From NCBI RefSeq assembly GCF_033115175.1, contig NC_084827.1:144887701-144951700 (forward strand): DNA of 64,000 nt, read 5' to 3'. The notes under the pieces are model-generated. The model did no database searches. It was not told the origin of the DNA and saw only the letters and a list, made by a program, of their open reading frames with translations. Source of the stretch: Lepus europaeus. Taxonomy: Eukaryota; Chordata; Mammalia; Lagomorpha; Leporidae. This document shows, one piece after another, positions 46,461 through 57,218 of the stretch (position 1 is the first letter of the stretch; each line of letters begins with the position of its first letter). The translations under genes and the position numbers were made by a program.

Positions 46461-46716
46461 CTTCCATCTGCTGGTTCACTCCCCCAGATGGCTGCAATGG
46501 CTGGAGCTGCACTGATCCGAAGTCAGGAGCCAGGAGCTTCTCTGGGTCTCCCACGTGGGTGCAGGGGCCCAAAGTCTTGGGCCATCTTCTACTGCTTTCC
46601 AAGGCCACAGCAAAGAGCTAGATGGGAAGTGGAGCAGCTGGGACTTGAACTGGCTCCCATATGGGATGCCAGCACTGCAGGTGGCAGCTTTACCTGCTAC
46701 ACTATAGTGTCAGCCC
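46362..46716 (-). mobile_element. CSINE, classical, with long (GA)n
   Basis: It runs from 'cttaagatttatttatttat' to 'cactatagtgtcagcccc'. (GA)n spans 46417-46458. Confidence 0.9.
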
Positions 46717-47022
46717 CGCTGCTTTTTTTAATGTGTCTGCTGGCCAGGATGATGGTGATGATGTGGGTTTAGGAAGCATCACTACAGAGTTCAGACATCA
46801 GCCTTTTGGGTGTTGGGGGCAGGTGTGGCAGTGGTGTGCCACCTCCTGGTCTCTGGGTCTGTGCTATGGCAGGGATGTCTTTGAGCTCACTGGTCCCAGG
46901 GGCAGCCTTTGATTCCTCACTGCCCTGACTGGGCAAGGTGGTTTTGGAGGCCCAGAGAATCTTTGCTAGAAGCAGTCAAGAGCCCCTTTCTCCGGCCCTT
47001 GTAGCAGTATCCTAAGTACCCT

Positions 47023-47360
47023 TTCTTAAAAAAGATTTATTTATATATTTGAAAGGCAGAGTTAGGGAGAGAGAGAGAGAGTGAGCTTCTATCTTCTGGT
47101 TTACTTCTCAAATGGCCACAATAGCCAGGCTGGCCCAGCCTGAAGGAAAGAGACAGGAGCTCCATCTGGGTCTCCTACATTAATGGCAGGGACCCAAACC
47201 CTTGAGACCCAAACCCTTGAGATATCTTTGGCTGTCTTCCCAGGTACATTGGCAGGGAGCTGGAAAAGGTGGGGCAGTCAGGACTGGAATTGGTACTCTG
47301 ATATGGGATGCCAGCATTGCAAGTAGTAGCTTAACCCCCTGTGTCACCACGCCCACACTC
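47023..47360 (-). mobile_element. CSINE, old subtype, with a 15-bp tandem
   Basis: It runs from 'taaaaaagatttatttatat' to 'tgtcaccacgcccaca'. 'gacccaaacccttga' occurs twice in tandem around 47190-47220. Confidence 0.87.
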
Positions 47361-47479
47361 CTGTTTCCCACTTGCTTTGCTATAACAGCCGTTTCTAGTA
47401 TGGATATTTCAGACATGTTTAGTAAACCTGTATGCAAGGTTTTTTATTATTTTTTATTTTTTTATTTTTTACTAAGGAA

Positions 47480-48300
47480 TGAAATTTTTATGTTGTGGAA
47501 TAATGTAGGTTTTCAACGTCACTAGCTATTGCCAAATTTTTCGTCAAACATGTTTGTATGAATTTCTTCTTGACATGTCTTATCTTTTGTTAGCTTAATT
47601 CTATGTACTTTATTGATTTTGTTGCTATTATAAATAGTATCATTTTGAAACGTACATTTCTTTTTTGTTTATTGCTAATATATAGGAATATAGTTGACTT
47701 TTATTTATTGATCATATGTACCACAACTTTAACCTTTTATTACTTATCTGTCAATCTACTTGGGTTTGCTTTATAGAAAATCTTATCTGTCAATATACTT
47801 GGTTTTCTAGTGTAGAAAATCTTAGTGCCTGAGCATAAAGATATTTCTTTGCTTTCAGCACTTGTTCTCCACTTGGTTTTCTTTTGTTTTACTGTGCTGG
47901 TTCTATTTGTGGATACATTGTAGAATAGAAAGGATAATCACGTGTATCTTTGTCTCAACTTTTCTAAGGAAATGGTTCTGTTACCATTAAATACAGTATT
48001 TACTGTGGGTTTTTCTTTTTCATAATCACTGTTTAACTTTATAAATTGCTGTCTGTTAAGATAACTGTCTTGCTTTTAATCCAAAGATCATTTTTTTTTT
48101 CAGAAAACTCACACATTTTGTTATTTTGAATCTCCCTATTTAAGAATAAAGTGTAGCTCTCCATATATGTAGGTCCTGAGTGATAGCGTCTCAATAATTT
48201 ATGTTTTTTTTTTTTTGCCATTAAGGCCTAGCATATCTTTTACTGAAATCATTCTTATGTGTTATTTATTTCAATGCTATTATACACAGTAAATCTTAAC
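47480..48300 (-). mobile_element. Old L1 ORF2 remnant
   Basis: 'gattttgttgctattataaa', 'attgctaatatataggaata' and 'accattaaatacagtattta' follow, in order, the reverse complement of L1 ORF2. It is heavily decayed. Confidence 0.65.
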
Positions 48301-48494
48301 TGTCATTGTGACTTTAAGCTCTTTTGTGTTTTTTTTTGTTTGTTTTGTTTGTTTGTTTTTTGCTTTTTTCCACTTTGGTCCCCTACAATTTTGCTCACTT
48401 TCTTGCATCTCAGCTGTGTATTTGGGCAAGTGCTTTTGGGGCTTTAGTCAGCATCTCTGCATACATTGTTGCCCGTTTTTCAGATTATCCAGCA

Positions 48495-48705
48495 CAAGAT
48501 TTCTCAGTCTCAGCGCTCTGGATGTTTTAGGCCAGATAATTCTTGGCTGTGGGAGATTCGCATAGTGGGATGTTTAACAGCGGCCCTGGCCTCTATCCAC
48601 TGGACGCCAAAACCGAAGCCATGACCAAACGTGCCTCTGGACATTGTCACATGTTCCCTGAGGGGCAAAGTCATCCTCAACTAAGAACCCTTGATCTTGC
48701 CTTAC
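48495..48705 (-). mobile_element. MER5A (hAT-Charlie) element
   Basis: 'taggccagataattcttggc', 'ggatgtttaacagcggccct', 'ggcctctatccactggacg' and 'cctctggacattgtcacatg' are the MER5A sequence in reverse orientation. Confidence 0.85.
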
Positions 48706-50934
48706 CTCTGTGCACTAATTTTCAGATACTCACTTTAAACCTTTTCAGATGTAGATTCCTAGGTGTGCATTCTGTTTGCTTTGTCGGCTGTCCTGGATTT
48801 CTATTTCTGTGCATGATCATTTTTAAGTGAGAACTTATCTCCGGCGAAGTTCTTTCCAGGATGTCTCTTATGCCTTGGGTGGCAAAGGGGGTTTTATGGC
48901 AGGTTTGAGTTTGCCCTCTGAAGATCTCATAGGCTATTCTGGTATAAGAGTGATTTTTATGTTATTTTCAGAGTAGTTGTTATGTGAACCCTCATCTGAA
49001 CTCTCCCTTGCGTGGTCTCCTTTCTTAAATGCCTGTCACGTCACCTCTAGCCTCAGTTAGCTGCCCCCACCCATCCCAGCATGCTCACTCTATTTGGCTG
49101 CACTTGCTATAGTTTCCCTTGACTATTTTCTCTCAGGGTACCAGATGCTACCACTGAGTAATTTGGATTTGGTTGCCAAGCTATACCCCCATTAGCACAG
49201 AGGGAACACAGCACAGCACAGCACTCCTGCAGAGAGTGCGTGACTGGCAGAGAGCAGTCGTGGGTAAAATGGTTGAAAGAAATGAACTGAGCAGAAAATA
49301 TTTTTTTCAAAGCAAGTCTCTACTTTTGTTAACTCTTGATGGCATTGTTGTAACATGGATAAATTATAAAAGTTAGGCGACTTTAAAAACAGAGAATTGA
49401 ATGTTTCATTTCTAGTAGTTCTGTTTGGTTCTCTTTCAGGTGTGTCGAATGTCTCTTTTTTAATTCCTGTGTTGAATGGCCTCTTTTTTCTATTCCTTCT
49501 AGTGTATACAAATGTTTTGTAGGCTGATTTATAATAACAACTGTGAACAATATTGCAACTTGACTTTTAGTGAGTAGAGTAGGAAAGGAATTTGACCTCC
49601 TTTTTGTGGGAATTGGCAATTAGGTTAAAGTACTGTTGACCTGTGAGTGGAATTTGGATTTTATCATTCCAAAACACATAAAATTAGTATTCAACTTTCA
49701 GAGTTAAAAAAATAAATAAATCCAAGTACTAGTTTTCCTTCTTTCACTGAGCAATCATTTTTGTAAATTTTATTTCTTCAGTTATTCACAAACTGCCATA
49801 TATAAGTCAAGTTTGGATGAATGGGCTTGGGGTTGACATAGCCACATCAAAACCAGATGGACATTTAAATATGTTTGTACACAAATGCAGAGCAGTCATT
49901 AGCAACTTTGGGTTGGATTGTTTTTCCAATTATTTCCTGCTAGGATTAGTTTTTAATCTAATATTGTCTCATAGAAATAGATAAGGTGCTCACCAAGAAC
50001 ATAAGAGCTGATCGATATACATTATAGCTAAGAAACCTGAGAGTGGACTGCCATTGGCAACTTATATTTTGAAAGAAAATAGTTCCAGTGGAAGAAGTCA
50101 AGAAGACGCCCAGGGCATGAGCTCCGCTGCCTCCTAGGGGGGTGGAGTGTGGTTCCTTAGGCAGCTCCCCTGCCCCTTCCTGAAAGCGAGGTCCTGTCCT
50201 CCTTCCACGACACCATCAGGAGCTCAGGGGTGACTGCTGCATGTAGTCATGTATTGAGGTCCCTTGGGGCTCAGTGTCTACGTGCGATTCACATTTGTCA
50301 CAGCCTGTTCTCAGGTGTGACGGCAGGGAGTTCCGGGCTTTGGGAGTAGGGTAGCAGAAGCTTCTGCTTACAGAGTGACTTAGGGCCTTTAACACAGGGG
50401 AGCACCTGCATGAAAGGGGTGGGGTAGGGCGCAGAGCCTCCTTTTCCCGTTGTTGATGGGACTCCACAGAGAGACTCCCCTTTTCTTCCACGTGCCCTGG
50501 GCAGGGTCCCTGAGGTGGGAGTTAACTGTGCATCATTCTTCTCTGGTCTTGTCAGCTGCTTAGTCACTGGGCTTTTTCTGTTCCTCCCACTGAGGGCACT
50601 GTTTGTGATTTAGTCATGAAGCCCCACTTGTGATTTCCCCCTTGCCCTGCTTTCCATTCTGATAAGTTCTCATTAAGCATGTGGGAGTTTTTGGAGGTGA
50701 TTTTGTCTTTGGTTTCATTTCCTTTAAAATGTAGGTCTTCTTGTGTATCTGGGCTTCTGGAGTAGTCTTGGGTTCTGGTTTTGTTGACTGAGGATCTCTG
50801 TGTGTAGACTTAGCAAGGTGAATGTCGTTGACAAGGTTAGTGAGAGCAGCTAGAAAGGAACAGGCTAGACTTTGAATCTTAGCCATCAGTTACCTGGATG
50901 AGAGGATTTTAAAAAGAATCTCTTTTAACCATAG
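48706..50934. other. Sequence before the CFLAR ATG exon
   Basis: No exon is recognised in this stretch, which is intron 1 if the CpG islands are the promoter. CSINEs are absent from about 47.4 to 53.6 kb, in contrast with their density elsewhere. Confidence 0.5.
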
Positions 50935-51063
50935 AACCACCATTGCAAAGATTTTGGAAAGACATGAAGAAAGTCCTCAGAAATGCTGTCTACAGCCCCA
51001 TGGCCTCCTGCTGACTGGTGCAGAGCTTTGCTCCTGTGGTTCCTTGACATGACCCTGTGCAGG
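50935..51063 (+). promoter_or_regulatory. CFLAR: Probable 5' UTR part of the CFLAR ATG exon
   Basis: A candidate acceptor 'tctcttttaaccatag' ends at 50934. The 129 nt to the canonical ATG contain four upstream AUGs. One opens a 16-codon uORF at 50964-51014 with an internal AUG at 51000. Two others, at 50983 and 51049, are in frame with the CFLAR start. The exon start is a prediction, because the pyrimidine tract is weak. Confidence 0.55.
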
Positions 51064-51344
51064 ATGTCTGCCGAGGTCATCCATCAGGTGGAAGAGGCGC
51101 TTGATGAAGACGAGAAGGAGACACTGCTTTTCCTGTGCCGGGATGTCACCGCAGACGCCGTGCCGCCGAATGTCAGGGACCTTCTGGATGTTTTAAGTGA
51201 GCAAGGCAAGCTGTCAGTGGTGGACTTGGCTGAGCTGCTCTACAGAGTGAGACGGTTCGACCTGCTCAAGCGGATCCTGAAGATGGACAAGGCAGCCGTG
51301 GAGGCCCACCTGCACGGGCACCCTCACCTTGTTTCCGACTACAG
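51064..51344 (+). CDS. CFLAR: CFLAR (c-FLIP) coding exon 1: start codon and DED1
   Basis: CFLAR is a cytosolic, catalytically inactive relative of caspase-8. It joins the FADD-caspase-8 death-inducing complex through tandem death-effector domains and controls apoptosis and necroptosis. This exon encodes residues 1-93 plus two bases of codon 94. It opens [13 protein letters not shown], nearly identical to human, contains LLFLCRDV and PPNVRDLLD, and carries the RxDLL-type DED motif in [12 protein letters not shown] (residues 61-72). It ends HPHLVSDY. His7, a residue probed in human FLIP-FADD studies, is conserved. The start is chosen because it matches the human N terminus and has A at -3. The donor is ACTACAG|gtaatt, phase 2. 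The next exon supplies the G completing Arg94. In-frame upstream AUGs exist and are treated separately. Confidence 0.97.
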
Positions 51345-53288
51345 GTAATTCATCAGCTCTTCCCAAGGCTGGACTCCGGGGGGAGGGCATGAGATGAGCT
51401 GGACACTGCTGAGTGACAGCGCCAAGGACAGTCAGGAGAGCAGGCACTGCTTTCTCCACTCTTTGACTTAGCCCTTCATTCCCTTCAACTCTGTGTCTTC
51501 CTAAAACGGACTTGCTTAAAGGAATTGGGTAGGAGATCATAACGGAAGTGTAAGGCACAGATGTGTTTGCACGGTAGAAAGACAAGAAATGAAGACAGAT
51601 AGGAAGAATTTAGAGCTGGGTAATGTTACCACTGTGGCTGCTGTGGTGTTTGATAACTTTCTGTGACGTTTGGGCAATTTCCTGTCCCCAAACAGGAAAT
51701 GCAAGTCTGACAGTAAGCTTTTTATTTTTTCAGAACTGTGTGATCCCTTCCCTAACTGATTAAGTTCCGTGGTGTAGGCTCCCTACCCGGGGTCCCTGTC
51801 CTCTGAGGCTTTGGGGAGACCGAATTGAACTCTCTTCAGTGAGCCACCTGTGAGCGCCATCAGCTCAAAGGGGAAACAGCCCCTAGGGTCTTACATTCAG
51901 GCAGCCATTGAGATGCCCCCTCTTTCGGGACACAGAGTAGGGTTTTGGAGCCTCTGGAAAGGCTGAGCTGTTAGGGAAAGGAAGAGAACTTGTAGCCTTA
52001 AATGGATGTTTCTTTTTTTCTCCAGAGCCCTAGCCTTTTTGTTAATATGGATAATGGGTGTTTGAGGGTGATGTATGTCATTAAGAACCGCACTCCAGGC
52101 AGCTGAGAGCTGGGTGGGCTCTGTGGCATATGAGACCTACCAGCGATGGGCCCTGCAGGCTGCAGCAGGCACTGACCTTCACTGGGGATTTGTTTTCCTC
52201 CTTATAAAGTGAAGAGGAAGAACACCCAACTTCACAGCTGTTTTTAGCATCAACTGTGGTCATTTACCAGGTGAAGTAGGTTTTGCAAACGCTACAGATG
52301 AAAATGATTGTTGGTGTGATTATTCTTGGTTGGTCTTCCACCAGTCCAATCCTCATCCAAGGGCAGTCATCTCCAAACATTTGGGGAGGCCCTGGACTGG
52401 GTTTTAGTGAAGAGGAGGGGCCCTCTGTCCATGACCCCTTTCTTCCTGTGGTGAGTGGAGGTCATTCTCCAGGCCACCTGGGTAGAGAGGCCAGGCAGTT
52501 GGAAGGGTGCTAGATCCACTTGTTCGCCTGGTTGGCGGGCTTTGTGGTGTATTGGCATGTGCCGGGTGTTTGGTAAGCTCTAGGGCGAATGAGCAAGCAA
52601 TCTTCCATCCTCAAGACTCTGAGAGTCTACCTGGGGAAGCAACCTTGTGAACAGTGAAGGCAACACCATGGTGATGAGACTAACCCTGAGCGCTGCGAGG
52701 CACCTATAGAGTGTGATGGTAATTCCAACCGGAGCAGGAGTGAGTGGGTCAGGAGCCAGACATCTACGGTCAGAACCTCCATGAGCTAGATGCCTTTTGC
52801 CTTGGGATCCCAGGTGTTTCTTGGCCTTAGAATCTTGCAACTCAGTGTTTGGTCCCGGAGCCAACATCACCTGGGAGCTTGTTAAACACAGAAAACAAGG
52901 CTACTTTGAATTCTATTTCTGTCTTTCATGTTAGTCATTTGGGTTCTTAACTCATTTCACGGTAACCTCTGGGGGAGTGGGGGTTCTTCAGGGAAGTTTC
53001 CGTGCCCTGGGGTGTTTTCAGAGCTGTTAATGAGAAGCGGAGGTGGCATCTCCTAGTCAACATGGAGGAAAGGATGAGTTTTGTTTTCGAATCTCCTTTA
53101 GATTTCTTCCTGGGGTGATATTAGGCTTTCTGTTTTATGAGTGGGAGGATGGGAGTGGGGTACAAATTCGTATGAAGGGCAAAGAACTGATCTTTTAATC
53201 AACTGTTGGCTCAGAGAAGGCACGGGCTCTTCGAGTTCTCAACAGGACTGGTGTCTGAATTTACCAAAGAAGCTTGTGTGGTTTATAG
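51345..53288 (+). other. CFLAR: CFLAR intron between coding exons 1 and 2
   Basis: It runs from donor gtaatt to acceptor 'ttgtgtggtttatag'. It appears free of CSINEs. No other exon is recognised. Confidence 0.9.
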
Positions 53289-53394
53289 GGTGCTGATGAC
53301 GGAGATCGGTGAAGATTTGGAGAAATCTGATGTCTCTTCATTGATTTTCCTCATGAGAGATTATATGGGCAGAGGCAAGATAGCCAAGGATAAG
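53289..53394 (+). CDS. CFLAR: CFLAR coding exon 2: start of DED2
   Basis: 106 nt complete Arg94 and encode residues 95-129: [20 protein letters not shown], then [15 protein letters not shown]. This is the first half of DED2, aligned without gaps to human. Phe114, the DED2 surface residue implicated in pairing with caspase-8, is retained within SLIFLM. The acceptor is 'gtggtttatag|GG' and the donor AAG|gtgagt, phase 0. The total to this point is 387 nt, exactly 129 codons, which supports both splice choices. Confidence 0.96.
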
Positions 53395-53639
53395 GTGAGT
53401 GTTCTTATTCTTGGTCTGCAATCCTAAGGGCCTATCAGAAGTTGGGGCTGCTCCTTATGGCATGCATGGAGAGAGGGAAGCAGGCAGTGGGAATCAGACA
53501 TCTGAGGTGGTTTTTCTTAATAACATAGATTTGCAGAAAATTGGCTTATGAGTTGAGAATAAATAGGGTGATAAGATCTTCTAGTATGGCCTTGGGTGTT
53601 TCTGTCATTCCTGGATTTTATCAGAGTGTCTGAGTTCAA

Positions 53640-53885
53640 TACTTGGCAACTGCACCTGACTCCAGCTTCTTGCTAATGTAGACCCTGGGAGGCAGTGGTG
53701 TGGCTGAGTGGGTTAAGTCACTGCCAGCATATAGAAGACTTGGATTGAATGCCTGGCTCCTGTCTTCATCCTGGCCCAGCCCTGGCTGTTGTGTTACCAC
53801 TGGGGAGTGCACCAGTGGATGGAAGATCTCCCTTTCTCCCTCTTTCTCTCTCTCCCTATCTCTCAAATAAATAACAATTTTAAAA
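53640..53885 (+). mobile_element. CSINE, old, rearranged
   Basis: The head-like 'tggctgagtgggttaagtca' appears after body text 'cttgctaatgtagaccctgg', so the usual order is disturbed. It ends 'tctcaaataaataacaattt'. Confidence 0.7.
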
Positions 53886-54557
53886 TGTTACATTAAAAAA
53901 TGAAAGAAATTCCAGTTGGTCCTATGTGCTATTGCTAATCTAAGGACAGGCCATGAAAAGTCTAGGTCTCTAGTATTTGACAATATGTCCTCAAATGGGT
54001 TAACCTGCCCCTAAGGGCTCTGTGACTTCATTCCTTAAGAATTTCCTTATGTTCCTCAATGACTATAGTTTTGATTCTGCAATCTGGGGATCTAGAGTGA
54101 CGGTGTATGCTGTCATTGTCATATGCAAACCAGGAAGGAAACGAACAATAGAACTCCTTGTTCGGTTTTCTGTAATCAACTTCTCTCCCAGTCGCTTACA
54201 TATATCTAATTATGACTGTTATTAAAAAAATAAACACTTCAGTAACCAAATGTGACTCTCAAAGGAAAGAAAACCAAAAGCAATTGCCTGTTTCTGAAAT
54301 ATGGTTTTTAAACTCCCTGTGGCCCAAGGTAAATGAATAGCAAAATAGCTAAACCTTGCTTTACCTTTCCATAATCCCCGAGTCAGAATGAGTTGGGATG
54401 TTCAGCCTTAGTTAAAATATTTTAGGAGCTGTAACATGGGAATTTTCCTCATAAAACTTTTCTCCCAGCTTTTCACATCCTCTTTTCAGGGAAGACTTTA
54501 TTTTTCATTATTATTTTTTAGTGGACTTACCTTTCAATTTCATTTCCATAATCTTTT

Positions 54558-54800
54558 GAAAAGTTTTATCTGTTTGAGAGGCAGAATGACAGAGGGAGAG
54601 ACACACAGAGAGATCATTCATCCACTGGTTCACTCCTCAGATGCCCACAACAGCTAGGGCTGGGCCAGGCAGACACCAGGAGCCAGGAGCTCCATCAGGG
54701 TCTCTCACGGGGTGCCAAGAACCCAAGTACTTGAGCTGTCATTGTCTGCCTCCCAGGTACGTTAACAGGAAGCTGAATTGGAAGGTAGAGGTGGGACTTG
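54558..54800 (-). mobile_element. CSINE, old subtype, head missing
   Basis: It runs from 'aaaagttttatctgtttgag' through 'atgcccacaacagctagggc'. It ends abruptly at 'gtgggacttgattctaca'. Confidence 0.75.
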
Positions 54801-55003
54801 ATTCTACACAATTTTTTTAAGATTTATTTATTTATTTGAAAGAGTTACAGAGAGGCAGAGAGAGAGAGAGAGAGATCTTCTATTCTGCTGGTTCACTCCT
54901 CAATTGTTCACAACAGCTGTTAGCTGAGCTGATCTGAAGTCAGGAGCCAGGAGCTTCTTCCAGGTCTCCCACGTGGGTGCAGGGGCCCAAGGACTTGGGT
55001 CAT

Positions 55004-55533
55004 TTTTTTTTTTAATGTTTTTAAGCTTTTTTTTTTTTTTTGACAGGCAGAGTGGATAGTGAGAGAGAGAGACAGAGATAAAGGTCTTCCTTTGCCATTG
55101 GTTCACCCTCCAATGGCCGCCGCAGCCAGCGCGCTGCGGCCAGCGCACCGCACTGATCCGCTGGCAGCAGCCAGGTGCTTCTCCTGGTCTCCCATGGGGT
55201 GCAGGGCCCAAGCACTTGGGCCATCCTCCACTGCACTCCCTGGCCACAGCAGAGAGCTGGCCTGGAAGAGGGGCAACCGGGACAGAATCTGGTGCCCCGA
55301 CCGGGACTAGAACCCGGTGTGCCGGCGCCGCAAGGCGGAGGATTAGCCCAGTGAGCCGCGGCGCCGGCCTGTTTTTAAGCTTTTTACACTCAGTGAGAGA
55401 AATGCATAGTAGAGTGAGGGCTCTACCTAAAAGAGAGAGGGAAATCTAGATTCATACTGAGTACCAGGAGCCAGCCATGTGGAGGAGCATGCAAATCAGG
55501 GAGCATGGGGCAGGTGGCCAAAAGGCCATGCGC
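55004..55533 (-). mobile_element. Retroposed insert sharing sequence with the 26-kb LTR-like element
   Basis: It starts with a T-run (poly-A on the minus strand). It shares CAGTGAGAGAAAT and a following GTGAGGGCT with 26328-26360. It is about 180 bp net, interrupted by a young CSINE. It looks like a retroposed transcript or a truncated LTR; the class is unresolved. Confidence 0.5.
55032..55370 (-). mobile_element. CSINE, young type, innermost of a triple nest
   Basis: It runs from a T-run and 'gacaggcagagtggatag' to 'gagccgcggcgccggcct'. GTTTTTAAGCTTTTT flanks it at 55017-55031 and 55371-55385. Confidence 0.94.
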
Positions 55534-56115
55534 TGGGCCATCTTCTACTGCTTTTCCAGGCCACAGAAGAGAGCTGGATAGGAAGTGGAGCAGCCAGGAC
55601 TGAACTGGCGCCCATATGGGATGCCGGCTCTGCAGACCGGGGCTTTAACCCACTACATCACAGCCCTGGCCCCCCTACACATTTTGATATGGGTTGTAGG
55701 CAATCCAAGCAGTGACTTAACTTTGTGTGCCACAACACCCACTCTCAGGAGGACGTCAGCATTTTCCATATAGTGCAAGCCTGGCATTTTGGAAGAGAGT
55801 GAACTTGGGAGGATTTTATTTTATTTTTAGTTCTACTCTTTCATCTACTCCCTTAAGACACAAAATGGCCCCCTAGGTATCTATCCCCAACCTAGAAACA
55901 GGTTGATGAATGAACACATCATCATCACTTTTCTGAGCAAAATTCAGGAGTGCTTTGCTCATGGCAGACCTGTCTGGTTTAGGACCTCTGAAGGTCACTG
56001 AAAGGGGTCATCTTCTCACAGTTTCTTGCCTTATAACTCATGGGGCTTGGTGGTTGCATTTGGGGCATTTTAGTCAGCTCTACTGACATTTGTTTCTCCG
56101 TGGTGGTTTTCTTAG

Positions 56116-56251
56116 AGTTTCTTGGATCTTGTGATTGAGTTGGAGAAACTAAATCTGGTTGCTCCAGATCAACTGGATTTATTGGAAAAATGCCTAAAGA
56201 ACATCCACAGAATAGACCTGAAGACAAAAATCCAAAAGTACAAGCAGGCAG
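56116..56251 (+). CDS. CFLAR: CFLAR coding exon 3: end of DED2
   Basis: 136 nt encode residues 130-174 and the first base of codon 175: [20 protein letters not shown], then [20 protein letters not shown] and [14 protein letters not shown] carries the DED2 RxDL motif near the C-terminal helix. Almost every residue matches human. The acceptor is 'ggttttcttag|AGT' and the donor GCAG|gtaagg, phase 1. With the preceding exons this completes the tandem DED module that assembles on FADD and the caspase-8 DED filaments. Confidence 0.96.
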
Positions 56252-57075
56252 GTAAGGAGTTTTGGCCTCACAGTGGTCTAAAGCACGTCCCCTGTGTACA
56301 CTTGGTACGGTTGGTTGAGATTCATTTGTTGGATGGCTGTGTGAGTGTATGGGGTGGAACATGAATGCCCACCGCCCCCTCTAGCCTGTGGCTGAGAGAT
56401 CACATCCCTCTTGATCCTTTGTGTCCCAGGTTGGCTGACACTGCTGCCCCACACCATGACCACGGAATCTCAGCCCTCTGTGAATTGCTTCCAGTCAGTT
56501 CTTAGCATTCTGTTTTCTGCACAGGCAGGCAGAACTGTGGACAGTCAGGGCTTTTAAATACTTGCTGAACCCTACTCCCTTGCTCCAGTATTTGTCCTGA
56601 TGATCACCATCCAACTCTGGGTAGAGTCACTGGGATTCCACAGCAGCCCTGCATATACCCCAACTTTTGCAAAACCTCCTTATGGAATAGGGCAGTGCTA
56701 ATTTTTCCCTTGATAAAGAGGACCAGACTCACACTGGCCTTCCTGCTAATATAACCCATCCCCATTGTCTTTTATCCTCAGCCTCAGCTTGGGCTCTGTT
56801 AGCATCTCCCTGCTACCATAGCATCATGGCTGAGACCCAGTGGTCTACAGCACATTCCCCCACCCACACACACACTCTAGATGACTGATAAAAAGGTCAA
56901 GAACAAGAGTGGCATTTTTAGTCCATGCGTGATGACTGGTATTTTTAATTCAGTAAGGTGGCAGGTTTTGGGTATTTTCAAAAATGGTGATTGACGTCAG
57001 ATTGAGCTATTGTTGTAGATTCACTTGAGAATAATCTATAAATCTTAACTCAAGACTTCTCTTCTGCTTTTATAG
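56252..57075 (+). other. CFLAR: CFLAR intron between coding exons 3 and 4
   Basis: It runs from donor gtaagg to acceptor 'tctgcttttatag'. It shows no CSINE and no other recognised feature. Confidence 0.9.
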
Positions 57076-57161
57076 CTCAGGGAGTGGAAAGAAATTATAC
57101 GAATGGTTTCCAAGCATCTCTTCCAAACTTGAATCTCAAAGATCCTTCATATAACTTACTG
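57076..57161 (+). CDS. CFLAR: CFLAR coding exon 4: linker with p22 cleavage-site region
   Basis: 86 nt complete Ala175 and encode residues 176-203: QGVERNYTNGFQASL, then PNLNLKDPSYNLL. The exon is clearly orthologous to human QGAGTSYRN...LKDPSNNFR but diverges faster than the DED exons and is one residue longer. The LKDPS segment, where human FLIP is cut to give p22-FLIP, is conserved (Asp197 here). Of the paired human lysines before it, one is replaced by Leu193 and the other kept as Lys196. The acceptor is 'ttttatag|CT' and the donor TTACTG|gtgagt, phase 0. In human the short isoforms branch off immediately after this exon. Confidence 0.93.
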
Positions 57162-57218
57162 GTGAGTCTGGAGGAAACTTATGGGATTCCAGCACCAACC
57201 AGTTTCAAGCTTTATTAA
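57162..57218 (+). other. CFLAR: In-frame read-through of the exon 4 donor (possible c-FLIP(R)-type end)
   Basis: If the donor is not used, the frame continues for 18 codons, VSLEETYGIPAPTSFKLY, to TAA at 57216-57218. This would give a 221-residue tandem-DED protein. AATAAA follows at 57539-57544 and again at 57909-57914. Mouse makes its short form (FLIP-R) by this kind of read-through. For this genome it is a prediction. Confidence 0.45.

Larger units (their letters stand above)
54812..55672 (-). mobile_element. CSINE, classical, split by a foreign insert
   Basis: The tail part is 54812-55003 and the head part 55534-55672, ending 'catcacagccctggcccc'. The break falls inside the conserved 'cttgggycatctt' region, and TGGGYCAT is present on both sides (54996-55003, 55534-55541). 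Confidence 0.85.
53395..56115 (+). other. CFLAR: CFLAR intron between coding exons 2 and 3
   Basis: It runs from donor gtgagt to acceptor 'tggttttcttag'. Several CSINEs and the nested stack at 54.8-55.7 kb lie here. Confidence 0.9.
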
